Source: Paenibacillus taichungensis | GTDB lineage: Bacteria; Bacillota; Bacilli; Paenibacillales; Paenibacillaceae | Direction of reading: 5' to 3' | NCBI RefSeq assembly: GCF_003287275.1 | Contig: NZ_QEVW01000005.1 | Span: forward strand, 186,001-250,000 | Length of the DNA stretch: 64,000 bases | In this document: positions 25,525-33,480 of the stretch, piece after piece | How positions within the stretch are numbered: the first letter of the stretch is position 1 | How the letters are laid out: every line of letters starts with the position of its first letter | Program-made: the position numbers and the translations under genes | The notes under the pieces: generated by a model | Told to the model about the DNA's origin: nothing | Database searches by the model: none | What the model saw: the letters and a program-made list of their open reading frames with translations, nothing else

Positions 25525-26628
25525 TTAATAGAGTGTTTTCAGCACTTCTGTTGTAAAAGGGACAATGTCGGACTCGCGTCCTTCACGAACTTTGTTTGGC
25601 CATTCCGGATCACTCAGCAGTACACGCCCCAACGCGATCAAGTCGAATTCATTATTCTCCATTTTCTCGTTCAACAGATCCAGATGAGCGTCACCGGTTC
25701 CCTGGTTTTCGTTCGCTCTGTCCACGAATTCCGCTTCGAGTCCTACTGATCCAACAGAGATCGCCGGTTTGCCACTTATTTTCTGTGTCCAGCCTGCAAG
25801 ATTCAGCTCTGAGCCATCGAATTCCGGCAGCCAGAATCGACGTGTCGAGCAGTGGAAAATATCTACGCCTGCAGCTGTCAGTGGTGCAAGGAATTGCTCC
25901 AGTTGTTCTGGTGTTTTCACCAGCCGTGCGTCGTAGTTCCCCATTTTCCATTGGGAGAAACGAAGTACGATCGGGAAGTCAGGACCTACTGCAGCGCGGC
26001 ATGCTTCAATAACTTCAACAGCAAAACGCGTACGCTGTGTCAGATCGCCTCCGTATTTATCCGTACGACGATTGGTGTGCTCCCAGAAGAATTGATCAAT
26101 CAGGTAGCCATGAGCCCCGTGAAGCTCAATACCATCGAAACCGATGCGCTGCGCATCTGCTGCCGCTTGGGCAAACGACTGGATAAGGCCCTTGATCTCG
26201 TCTTCTGACAATGGTTCTCTCTCAGGTTCACCTGCCATACTTATTCCCGAAGGGCCTACCGGCTGAGCTTCTGCATTAGGCAGGTCGCCTGAACGGCGGG
26301 CTGTACCCACATGCCACAACTGTGGCATGATTTTGCCACCTGCCTCATGGACTGCTTTGACTACATTCGCCCAACCCTGCAATGATTCTTCGCCATGGAA
26401 CAGCGGAATGCTCGCGCCACTAATGGATGAAGGATGGTTAATACCCGTTCCTTCCGTAATAATCAGCCCTACACCTCCGGCCGCTCTGCGACGATAGTAT
26501 TCCACGACCTCTGGTCCGGGTACTCCTTCGGGCGAAAATCCACGAGTCATGGGTGCCATGACGATCCGGTTGGACAGGGTAAGCTTGTCCGAGGTAAATG
26601 GTTTAAACAAAGCTGACGGTACATTCAT
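25525..26628 (-). CDS. NADH:flavin oxidoreductase / Old Yellow Enzyme (alkene reductase, NemA-like)
   Basis: 367 residues. FMN-binding OYE fold with LSNRIVMAPMTRGFSPEGVP at the start, MPQLWHVGTARR (Gln and His contacts), FDGIELHGAHGYLIDQFFW with the substrate-binding His-x-x-His-type segment, and RFSQWK in the FMN site. DLIALGRVLLSDPEWPNKVREG is the phosphate-binding end. The family reduces activated C=C bonds and nitro compounds with NAD(P)H. The start is the ATG at 26628 after GAGGAG; the longer frame to 26691 has no such site. It is a monocistronic gene with its own terminator. Confidence 0.92.
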   Translation of the reverse strand: MNVPSALFKPFTSDKLTLSNRIVMAPMTRGFSPEGVPGPEVVEYYRRRAAGGVGLIITEGTGINHPSSISGASIPLFHGEESLQGWANVVKAVHEAGGKIMPQLWHVGTARRSGDLPNAEAQPVGPSGISMAGEPEREPLSEDEIKGLIQSFAQAAADAQRIGFDGIELHGAHGYLIDQFFWEHTNRRTDKYGGDLTQRTRFAVEVIEACRAAVGPDFPIVLRFSQWKMGNYDARLVKTPEQLEQFLAPLTAAGVDIFHCSTRRFWLPEFDGSELNLAGWTQKISGKPAISVGSVGLEAEFVDRANENQGTGDAHLDLLNEKMENNEFDLIALGRVLLSDPEWPNKVREGRESDIVPFTTEVLKTLY

Positions 26629-26816
26629 TGTGTATTGCTCCTCTACGATAAAGTTGGAAGAAAACAGGTATACTCCATTGCACATGCTCATGTATCTCTA
26701 CCACAGAAGTTATTCAGTGAGTTGGTTAACAAATATCACCTTTCTATTTTATAGTTTCTGATTTTTATTTTCAAATTTCCGATCAAAGAGGCATTACAAT
26801 CTCTTGAACACAAAAA

Positions 26817-26876
26817 TAGGGCAAGCTCGATGTAGCTTCATCTAAGAAGTTCTACGATCTCGTCCTGCCCTGTACA
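26817..26876 (-). terminator. Imperfect long hairpin, terminator of the BNR-repeat gene
   Basis: AGGGCA pairs with TGCCCT at the base of a long imperfect stem on the minus strand, followed by ATTTTTGTG. No gene lies in 26629-26951. Confidence 0.6.
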
Positions 26877-26951
26877 ATTAACCTAAACAGCTCTCTCTGT
26901 AACCAAAAATGTGGATGAAGCATAGTATATAATCCATAATCTTCCTTTCGA

Positions 26952-28265
26952 TTAATTAGAATTAACAGGGATGTCATTGCGATTAACTCTCAGTAGTTTG
27001 CCTGATGAAGTCGATAGAACATCGGGGTCTGTGCCTAGTCCAAAGTAGAAATCACCTTCGTGTTCTTCAAAAGACTTGGCGTACGTGTCCTGGTTAAAAC
27101 GGAGAATTTCATTCCATGTGTTCAGATCTGTGGATTGATATACCCGGTTTATATAGAGATTCGCACTTTTGCGAGTGTAGGTAAGCACATAAACCTTCCC
27201 TTCCCGAAGCAGCAGATCCGTAGGAAGAGCCTGAGTATCTGGCAAAATGACGCGTGTTGCCTGATTAATGTCGGTCATGACATTCAAGGATTTGGGTAAC
27301 AGTTGCCCGTCATTGAATACCCCTCCGACAATATAAAGCAGCTTATTGTTGAAATTAATGTTTTTCCCTATTTTATTATACGGGACGGTGCCCGTTTGAT
27401 AGGATAATCCCGGGAGCATTTTGCTACCATAGATGACGACGTCTTTCTTTTCGAGCTTCTCATTAATCTCTAATATATTGGTTTTATCTCCCCAAATATT
27501 ATTGGCAGGATACATCATTCCTGATGCATATAATTTGCCTTTGATCTCAAATAGCGTATATGCCCTGAAGCCAAACGTATTGATAGTGGCGAATTTTTGC
27601 CAACTTTCTCCTTGATCATGAGAGATTAATACAGTAGGTTTCTGCTCGGTACCCAGCGCCGCAAACAGTTTACCCTGATAGGACGCCAAATCGTATACGT
27701 GTACACCTAGCGGCAGATTACGATACTTTGTCCACACATCTCCGTCTAACCGGTAGAAGTTTCCCATATCCCACTGCTCACCATCCGAATCATTTCCGGG
27801 AATATACAATTTGTCGTTCAGCACTTTATAAATGTCTATCTGTTCCTCATCTACGAATAATTTGGTCGAAGGAACGATGCTCGGATTGTTATTGGTGACG
27901 GCCTGGGTTATAAATTTGGGATTGGCTGTATCGTAATAAATGACTGGAATTGGGCCCGCATTAGGTGAAACACCTAAATTACTGCTGTTGCCGTGACCCA
28001 TATATATTTTTCCTCTGTACAATTGCAAATCCCAGACATTGTTGGCATACGGTGCTTTCTTAAAAGGTTTTCCAAGCAACTCGATCTTGGACGTCACATC
28101 GGCCGATGCGATGGGTGCATTGGACACCTTGGCAAGTGCCCGTTCGGTAGTCGGCTGCTGTTCAGTGGAAACATTGTTTTTGGGTTTTGAACTGCCCATA
28201 AGCAGCCAGCCCATGCCTGCAACAACCGTCAAAATCACGGCTGCCCACTTCGTATTCCTCTGCAT
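26952..28265 (-). CDS. Secreted or membrane-anchored BNR/Asp-box repeat protein
   Basis: 437 residues. The N-terminal membrane segment (residues 7-24) has no lipobox, so it is a signal anchor or signal peptide. The remainder is built of beta-propeller-like repeats. Two Asp-box motifs (S-x-D-x-G-x-x-W type) are visible in LISHDQGESWQKF and YQSTDLNTWNEIL. Such folds occur in sialidases and in many carbohydrate-binding proteins, but the catalytic Arg triad of sialidases is not recognisable. No enzymatic function should be assumed. The ATG at 28265 follows AAGGAGG by 8 nt. A 15-bp palindrome lies about 50 bp upstream. Confidence 0.75.
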   Translation of the reverse strand: MQRNTKWAAVILTVVAGMGWLLMGSSKPKNNVSTEQQPTTERALAKVSNAPIASADVTSKIELLGKPFKKAPYANNVWDLQLYRGKIYMGHGNSSNLGVSPNAGPIPVIYYDTANPKFITQAVTNNNPSIVPSTKLFVDEEQIDIYKVLNDKLYIPGNDSDGEQWDMGNFYRLDGDVWTKYRNLPLGVHVYDLASYQGKLFAALGTEQKPTVLISHDQGESWQKFATINTFGFRAYTLFEIKGKLYASGMMYPANNIWGDKTNILEINEKLEKKDVVIYGSKMLPGLSYQTGTVPYNKIGKNINFNNKLLYIVGGVFNDGQLLPKSLNVMTDINQATRVILPDTQALPTDLLLREGKVYVLTYTRKSANLYINRVYQSTDLNTWNEILRFNQDTYAKSFEEHEGDFYFGLGTDPDVLSTSSGKLLRVNRNDIPVNSN

Positions 28266-28313
28266 GTCCGCTTCCTCCTTCATTATTATGAAATAACACC
28301 TTTACATCAAAAT

Positions 28314-28328
28314 GATACAAATTGTATC
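28314..28328. promoter_or_regulatory. Palindrome GATACAAATTGTATC, candidate operator
   Basis: A perfect 15-bp inverted repeat around one central base, 49 bp upstream of the BNR-repeat protein start. It shares both arms with the palindrome upstream of the HpaB-like gene (16316-16330). Confidence 0.5.
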
Positions 28329-28388
28329 TTTTTATATTATGTAAAATGAAACGTACTTGCAACAAATTCCGCCCGCTTTGTGCAAAAA

Positions 28389-28425
28389 AAATAGACAATC
28401 GCATCCGAAGATGCGTTGTCTATTT
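28389..28425 (-). terminator. Intrinsic terminator downstream of bdhA
   Basis: AAATAGACAA-x-CGCATC pairs with its complement across a 4-nt CGAA loop, with T-rich exit on the minus strand. It lies about 125 nt past the dehydrogenase stop. Confidence 0.85.
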
Positions 28426-28548
28426 GTCATTCATTCGTTGCGGCTGCCTACCGCTGGACATCAGCTCAAGTTGAACTTCAACCTAGTGACTGCTGCCATT
28501 CGTTGACTTCCACTCTATTATGTTGTCTTGTTAAATAGCTCGGTAAAG

Positions 28549-29598
28549 TTACTCTGCTTTCACCAGAATTTTAACCTGGTTTTTCTCTTTCAGCAGTGCT
28601 TCAAATCCATGCTCTACCACTTCGTCCAGGCTGATTCGTTTGGTTACCAACTTATCAGCTGGGAAGAAACCTTTAGCCATCAGGCTAATCACAGCCGGGA
28701 ATACGTCACGGTAACCGATAATGCCATTGACTGTGCGCTCCTTCATAACAATGGAGTTAGGCAGAATCGGTGCTTCTTGTTCGAAGATGCTGACGATCAT
28801 CAATTCACCGCCAATACGCGTTGAATCAATCGCTTGTTGCAGCACCCGTGGTACACCCGTTACTTCATAAGCTACATTCACGCCGCCTTGTGTACGCGCA
28901 TGGATTTCTTCCACCACATTGTATTGTGTAGGATCAATAACAATGGCGCCAAGTTCTTCCGCTTTGGCTTTACGTTCCTCGGATAATTCAACAACATAAA
29001 TATCCGATGCGCCAGAAGCTTTCAACGCTTCAATAACCAGCAACCCGATTGGACCCGCACCAAAAACAGCCGCAGTGTCGCCCACTTTCAGTTTGCTTTG
29101 ACGAACAGCATGAAGCGCTACTGCGGAAGGTTCCACCAACGCTCCTTGCTCATACGAGATGGAATCAGGAATGGCATGTACCATATATTCCTCAGCTGTT
29201 ACATACTCCGAGAAACCTCCGCCTCCACCAGCCAGGCCCAAGAAACCCATCTGATCGCACAAATTGTATTTCCCTTGTTTACAGGCTTCACAATGGCCAC
29301 ACGCATAGATCGGTTCCACTACAACGCGGTCACCTGCCTTAAATCGTGTCACACCTTCTCCTACTTCAACGACTTGTCCTGAAAATTCATGTCCCATCAC
29401 AACAGGTGCTTGTTCCCCTGTTAGCGGATGCGGTGCTTGAGCCGGAATGAAGATCGGGCCAGCAGTGTACTCATGCAAGTCACTGCCACAGATTCCACAC
29501 CACTCCACTTTTATTTTAACCTTTCCCTGTTCAGGGCGGGGTTCATCAATATTTTCGAGACGCAAATCTTTCACTCCATGCCAACGCAATGCTTTCAT
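28549..29598 (-). CDS. bdhA: Zinc-dependent (R,R)-butanediol dehydrogenase-like enzyme
   Basis: 349 residues of the medium-chain dehydrogenase family. Catalytic zinc ligands are Cys37 (GICGSD) and His70-Glu71 (GHEF). The structural zinc site is Cys100, 103, 106 and 114. The Rossmann motif is AVFGAGPIGLLV. The long insert TAGPIFIPAQAPHPLTGEQAPVV is typical of butanediol dehydrogenases, which interconvert acetoin and 2,3-butanediol with NAD(H). The start is ATG 29598 after GGGAG. The promoter carries a CGGAAACGTTTCCG operator shared with the divergent LacI regulator, so repression by that protein is very likely. The substrate name is by similarity only. Confidence 0.88.
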   Translation of the reverse strand: MKALRWHGVKDLRLENIDEPRPEQGKVKIKVEWCGICGSDLHEYTAGPIFIPAQAPHPLTGEQAPVVMGHEFSGQVVEVGEGVTRFKAGDRVVVEPIYACGHCEACKQGKYNLCDQMGFLGLAGGGGGFSEYVTAEEYMVHAIPDSISYEQGALVEPSAVALHAVRQSKLKVGDTAAVFGAGPIGLLVIEALKASGASDIYVVELSEERKAKAEELGAIVIDPTQYNVVEEIHARTQGGVNVAYEVTGVPRVLQQAIDSTRIGGELMIVSIFEQEAPILPNSIVMKERTVNGIIGYRDVFPAVISLMAKGFFPADKLVTKRISLDEVVEHGFEALLKEKNQVKILVKAE

Positions 29599-29634
29599 TT
29601 GTTTCATCTCCCAGATCATAATTTTTGATATAAT

Positions 29635-29648
29635 CGGAAACGTTTCCG
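29635..29648. promoter_or_regulatory. LacI-family operator at bdhA promoter
   Basis: CGGAAACGTTTCCG is a perfect 14-bp palindrome with the central CpG typical of LacI-family sites. It lies 37 bp upstream of bdhA and differs by one base from the site at 29983-29996. It does not match the CcpA cre consensus well. Confidence 0.75.
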
Positions 29649-29982
29649 TAAGTTAAATATGTCACATTTTAAATAGGCTGTCAAACATAATTTGTCACAC
29701 ATATGTCTATCTTATGAATTTTACGTCGATAATTCTGGTGTAATGCCAGCGTTTTCAATGTATTGATCTTTTTTTCTCTGTGGCTTTCCCTCCGTTCTCT
29801 CTCGTGTATATTTTTAATTCAATTGATATAGAATGCGCGATTTATCTCTATTTATCCATTCGGTTCTTTTGGAAAGCAACCAACATCTCTGGTCTTTAAT
29901 CGTATTCACAGGATACTTATTGGCTCAAATGTTATAATCAAGGTATAGGATTGTCATTTCATTCGTATATATTTTCAAAATT

Positions 29983-29996
29983 CGGAATCGTTTCCG
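29983..29996. promoter_or_regulatory. LacI-family operator upstream of the regulator gene
   Basis: CGGAATCGTTTCCG, one base from the bdhA operator, lies 22 bp upstream of the LacI-type gene start. It suggests autoregulation and shared control of the divergent pair. The rest of 29599-30017 holds no gene. Confidence 0.72.
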
Positions 29997-30017
29997 ATGA
30001 AGTGAGGTTAACTAAAC

Positions 30018-31061
30018 GTGAGTAAAGATCAGAAGGTTACGATCAAGGACGTTGCAGAACTTGCAGGTGTAGGTATCGCTACCGTCTCCCGTGCCATTAA
30101 CAATTCCGATGGCATCAGCAACAAAACCCGGGATAAAGTCATGCAGGCCATTGAGGAGCTAGGATTTGTCCCCAATACCTCTGCTCAGAGTTTGAAAATA
30201 CGCCAGACGCATCAGATTGCACTGGTTGTACCTGACATACGCAACGCCATCATTCCCGAGATCTCTTGGTCTGTTGAACAAACGGCGAAGCAGCACGGGT
30301 ATCATGTGGTTCAAATTAATACGGCGGGTAATGCACGAACGGAACTGGAAACCATTCGTACGATCAAAAAACTGCACGTGGACGGGCTTATTTTCATGCC
30401 TTTGGCATATCCCAAAACGTTGTCTGGCTTAATTGATAAAGCTCCTCTTCCCATTTCCATGATCAATTACGGTAAAAAGCTGGACCCTGGCATGAAAGCA
30501 GATGTCGTTTCTCTTTCACAGCCTGAAGGGAAATTGGTGATGGAACATCTGATTAAGATTGGACGGACTCGCATCGCATACGCCGGTGCTCCCAAAGATA
30601 TTATTGAAGAACGTTATCGGGCTTATGAGCAGGCACTGGGACATGTAGATATCTCGCTTGTTTACTTCGGAGAAGATTTTTCATTGAATACGGGAGCTAA
30701 TGCAGCGGATTATTTCTATGGACTGACTCACATGCCAGATGCCGTATACGCGATTAACGATATGGTCGCCATCGGACTGGTAAATCGGTTTAAAGAACTC
30801 GGCGTTCGAGTCCCAGAAGATATCGCTGTCGTGGGCGTTGATAATAACCAATGGACAACCGTTACTTCTCCGCAGATCAGTTCAGTCTCGATTATGGGCG
30901 AAGAAGTGGCCCGACTTGCTACGGAATTGCTGTTAAAACGGATTCGAGAGATGAGCACCACGGATTACGAGCATATTCAATTTGAGCCACGGTTAATTGT
31001 GCGTGAGTCCAGCGTTGCCATGATCCGCTCATCTTCACAAGGACCACCCGCAGAAGAATGA
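30018..31061 (+). CDS. LacI family transcriptional regulator
   Basis: 347 residues. The N-terminal headpiece is VTIKDVAELAGVGIATVSRAINNSDGISNKTR followed by the hinge helix, then a periplasmic-binding-protein-like domain (about 65-335) with the typical IALVVPDIRNAIIPEI opening and VAVVGVDNNQWTTVTSPQISSV near the end. The effector is probably a small sugar or polyol, not readable. The GTG start at 30018 lies 10 nt after GAGG. Two near-identical operators, one before itself and one before the divergent dehydrogenase, define the likely local regulon. Confidence 0.93.
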   Translation: MSKDQKVTIKDVAELAGVGIATVSRAINNSDGISNKTRDKVMQAIEELGFVPNTSAQSLKIRQTHQIALVVPDIRNAIIPEISWSVEQTAKQHGYHVVQINTAGNARTELETIRTIKKLHVDGLIFMPLAYPKTLSGLIDKAPLPISMINYGKKLDPGMKADVVSLSQPEGKLVMEHLIKIGRTRIAYAGAPKDIIEERYRAYEQALGHVDISLVYFGEDFSLNTGANAADYFYGLTHMPDAVYAINDMVAIGLVNRFKELGVRVPEDIAVVGVDNNQWTTVTSPQISSVSIMGEEVARLATELLLKRIREMSTTDYEHIQFEPRLIVRESSVAMIRSSSQGPPAEE

Positions 31062-31108
31062 TCGCAAAGTCACCGGATTTAATGGACAATCCCACTTGAT
31101 AAATACAA

Positions 31109-31153
31109 AAAAGGTGCTCACCAGGTATGAATTTCGTTCCTGAGAAACACCTT
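31109..31153 (+). terminator. Intrinsic terminator of the LacI regulator gene
   Basis: AAAAAAGGTG pairs with CACCTTTTTT, with an inner CCAGG/CCTG stem, followed by seven T. It also serves the convergent hydroxyacid dehydrogenase on the minus strand. Confidence 0.82.
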
Positions 31154-31201
31154 TTTTTATCTTCATTCACACTCTTTTATCTCAAACCCACCTCCGAGCC
31201 A

Positions 31202-32176
31202 TTACTTCTTCGAAAGCAATTGTCTAATTGGTGTTCCTTTGATAAACATCTCAATATCCTCTACGGTATGGTTAAAATAAATGGCATAGTTGCCTTGAGT
31301 CACATAACCCAGATGCGGCGTTGCCAGCAGATTGGGCAGTGTACGCAACATATGATTCACAGGAAGAGGCTCCTGTTCATATACGTCCAGACCTGCCCCG
31401 GCAATCCACTCATTCTGTAAAGCTTCGACCATCGCCTCTTGATCCACAATGCCTGCACGGGACGTATTTATCAATAAAGCAGTATTTTTCATCCGTTGCA
31501 AATCGGCTCGTCCGATCAGATTACGTGTCCGATCACTGAGCACCAGATGAATGGAAACAATATCACTCTGTTCAAGCAGCTGCTCCTTGGTCTCTGCCCA
31601 TTGGACTCCCTGTTCCTCTGCTTTTGCCTGTGTCAAATTCTCACTCCAGGCGATCACGTTCATGCCAAAGGCTTGTGCAATCTCTGCCATTCGGCTGCCA
31701 ATCTTGCCTAAACCGAGCAATCCCAATGTCTTTCCGTACAAATCCATGCCAACTGTACTCTGCCAATTCCGATTGGAGCGCAGTGCGTTATTTTCAGTTA
31801 CCAACTGTCTGGACAGACCCAGTATCAACGCCCATGTGAGTTCAGTCGGCGGGTTCGAGCTACCTTCCGTGCCGCACACGATTACACCGCTTTCTTCCGC
31901 AGCCTGGAGGTCAATGGAGGCATTGCGCATGCCGCTTGTAATCAGAAGCTTGAGCTTGGGCAATTGTGTAATCACGGATTCAGGAAAAGGTGTACGCTCA
32001 CGCATCAAGACTATAATTTCAAAATCCTGCAGTTCCTGAACGACCTTCTCTTCTGATCCCAAATAGTTATTGAACGTCTGAACCTCAACCCGATCCAGGA
32101 TAGGAGTCCAATCCGCTGAAGAAAGGGCTACATTCTGATAATCATCCAATATGGCACAACGCAACTTCGTCTGCAT
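31202..32176 (-). CDS. D-2-hydroxyacid dehydrogenase family protein
   Basis: 324 residues. The NAD-binding motif is LGLLGLGKIGSRMAE. The catalytic Arg is in INTSRAGIVDQ, Glu in AGLDVYEQEPLP, and His in LATPHLGYVT. The N-terminal domain with LITSGMRNASIDL is typical of the family. These cytoplasmic enzymes interconvert 2-keto acids and D-2-hydroxy acids, for example phosphoglycerate or glyoxylate; the specific substrate is not determined. GAGGAGGAG precedes the ATG. It appears monocistronic. Confidence 0.9.
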   Translation of the reverse strand: MQTKLRCAILDDYQNVALSSADWTPILDRVEVQTFNNYLGSEEKVVQELQDFEIIVLMRERTPFPESVITQLPKLKLLITSGMRNASIDLQAAEESGVIVCGTEGSSNPPTELTWALILGLSRQLVTENNALRSNRNWQSTVGMDLYGKTLGLLGLGKIGSRMAEIAQAFGMNVIAWSENLTQAKAEEQGVQWAETKEQLLEQSDIVSIHLVLSDRTRNLIGRADLQRMKNTALLINTSRAGIVDQEAMVEALQNEWIAGAGLDVYEQEPLPVNHMLRTLPNLLATPHLGYVTQGNYAIYFNHTVEDIEMFIKGTPIRQLLSKK

Positions 32177-32333
32177 GGTTGAATCTCCTCCTCATATATG
32201 TGCATCATCTAACAATCTTTGAACATGTTATATGAATATGTAAATCATAGTATACACCCTAATTTAATCTATACCCTATCTGTATTGTATCAACTCAAGC
32301 CCTCATCTGCCCAATGTCCTCAGACACAAAAAA

Positions 32334-32349
32334 GAGCAGGAACACGCTC
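32334..32349 (-). terminator. Weak intrinsic terminator
   Basis: GAGC/GCTC stem with an 8-nt loop and six T on the minus-strand exit, just past the stop of the small membrane protein gene at 32368. The stem is short. Confidence 0.45.
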
Positions 32350-32367
32350 CCATTTCACCCTGTCACA

Positions 32368-32619
32368 TCAAAACAGCTTGAAAAGCAGCGCCGTGATCAG
32401 TATGGCCATCGCCACTTGAAGCAAGGACCGTATTTTCCAAAAAATCGTATCCAATTTTGATTGATCATTCTCTGTCAGCGAACCAACAATAGCAATAAAA
32501 GCAAGTATGCCAATCACAATCAAACTGAACTTGATGATCCCCATCCCGCCGTATGTCGTAAGCAGCACACCTATAATGTATAAAACGACAAGGTAGATCC
32601 TATGAAAATAACGCTCCAT
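32368..32619 (-). CDS. Small membrane protein, three predicted helices
   Basis: 83 residues that I do not recognise. Hydrophobic stretches at about 8-25, 30-48 and 66-82 suggest three membrane helices; the loop between the second and third is polar (SLTENDQSKLDTIFWK). AAAGGGTG stands upstream of the ATG at a normal distance. It lies between the hydroxyacid dehydrogenase and a TetR regulator, all on the minus strand, and could be the last gene of the TetR transcript (33 bp apart). Confidence 0.65.
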   Translation of the reverse strand: MERYFHRIYLVVLYIIGVLLTTYGGMGIIKFSLIVIGILAFIAIVGSLTENDQSKLDTIFWKIRSLLQVAMAILITALLFKLF

Positions 32620-32652
32620 ATGAACACCCTTTCTAAAAATGAAATCCTTCCC

Positions 32653-33237
32653 TCATTCCTCAAGCAACGATAACGTAATCTTAATACTCTGCTGCACAAA
32701 TGAGCGATCCGGCTCCGATTTCATCATCACAGTCAATCCAATCATCGATACAACCAGAGACCTGGACAACGCACTTGCGTCGAGATCATTAGACAATTCC
32801 CCTGTTTCCTGCCCCCGTTCAATCGTCTCCTTGAAAATCGCCGCCAGATACATCTGGTGCTCGCGTGTCAGAACAGCGAATTTGGGGTCATGCGGAGCCA
32901 GTTCAACCATCGTATTGATGCAAAAACAGCCGTGACGAGTATCTGTCACATCCCCTTCTGCTCCAATATGTTCAAATAAGGTACGGAAGGCTTCTTTCAC
33001 AGAGGATGTATGTTGCAGCCTGGATCTGACCTGAGCGGCATGCAAAGTTGTATATCTGCGAAGTGCCGTTTCAAACAATTCCTTTTTGTCACCAAAAGCC
33101 GCATATAGACTTGGACGCTGAATCCCCATGGCTGTTGTCAAATCACTTAAGGACGTCGCTTCAAATCCCTTATCCCAAAAAATCTGCATCGCCGCTTCCA
33201 GTGCCTGATCCGTATCAAATTCCCGTTGTCTAACCAT
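32653..33237 (-). CDS. TetR/AcrR family transcriptional regulator
   Basis: 194 residues. The DNA-binding domain is at 1-60 (ALEAAMQIFWDKGFEATSLSDLTTAMGIQRPSLYAAFGDKKELF). The conserved HGCFCINTMVELAPHDP segment marks a common subgroup next to MFS or redox genes. It is divergent from an MFS transporter; two related ACTGATCG sites stand between them, one near each start. Repression of the transporter and itself is the most economical reading. GAGGGTG precedes the ATG. Confidence 0.9.
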   Translation of the reverse strand: MVRQREFDTDQALEAAMQIFWDKGFEATSLSDLTTAMGIQRPSLYAAFGDKKELFETALRRYTTLHAAQVRSRLQHTSSVKEAFRTLFEHIGAEGDVTDTRHGCFCINTMVELAPHDPKFAVLTREHQMYLAAIFKETIERGQETGELSNDLDASALSRSLVVSMIGLTVMMKSEPDRSFVQQSIKITLSLLEE

Positions 33238-33252
33238 GCATTCACCCTCTTT

Positions 33253-33272
33253 ATGTATCGATCAGTATACAT
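33253..33272. promoter_or_regulatory. Candidate TetR operator near the regulator start
   Basis: ATGTATCGATCAGTATACAT has 6-bp inverted arms and a core (CGATCAG) shared with the site at 33399-33410. Confidence 0.5.
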
Positions 33273-33398
33273 CTATTTTAATCTATATCCAAATCCCACG
33301 TCAAACATATCTCAATTTATAAAAGAAAATTTAATCATTCCATTTTAATTCTTGACATCGTGTCAACGTGTGAAGTATGTTTATTCGGAATCATAATG

Positions 33399-33410
33399 TA
33401 CTGATCGGTA
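33399..33410. promoter_or_regulatory. Candidate TetR operator near the MFS promoter
   Basis: TACTGATCGGTA is a near-perfect palindrome (one mismatched pair), a core commonly seen in TetR operators. It lies 71 bp upstream of the MFS start. Confidence 0.52.
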
Positions 33411-33480
33411 TATTTAAATTCATCAGTGGACTTTCTGCTCCCTAACTTACCATATTCGAATACAGAAAGGTGAATCATCC

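Noticed and set aside
29635..29648. CcpA cre site
   Set aside because: The palindrome mismatches the cre consensus at outer positions and has a near-identical partner beside the local LacI gene, so a local operator is the better reading.
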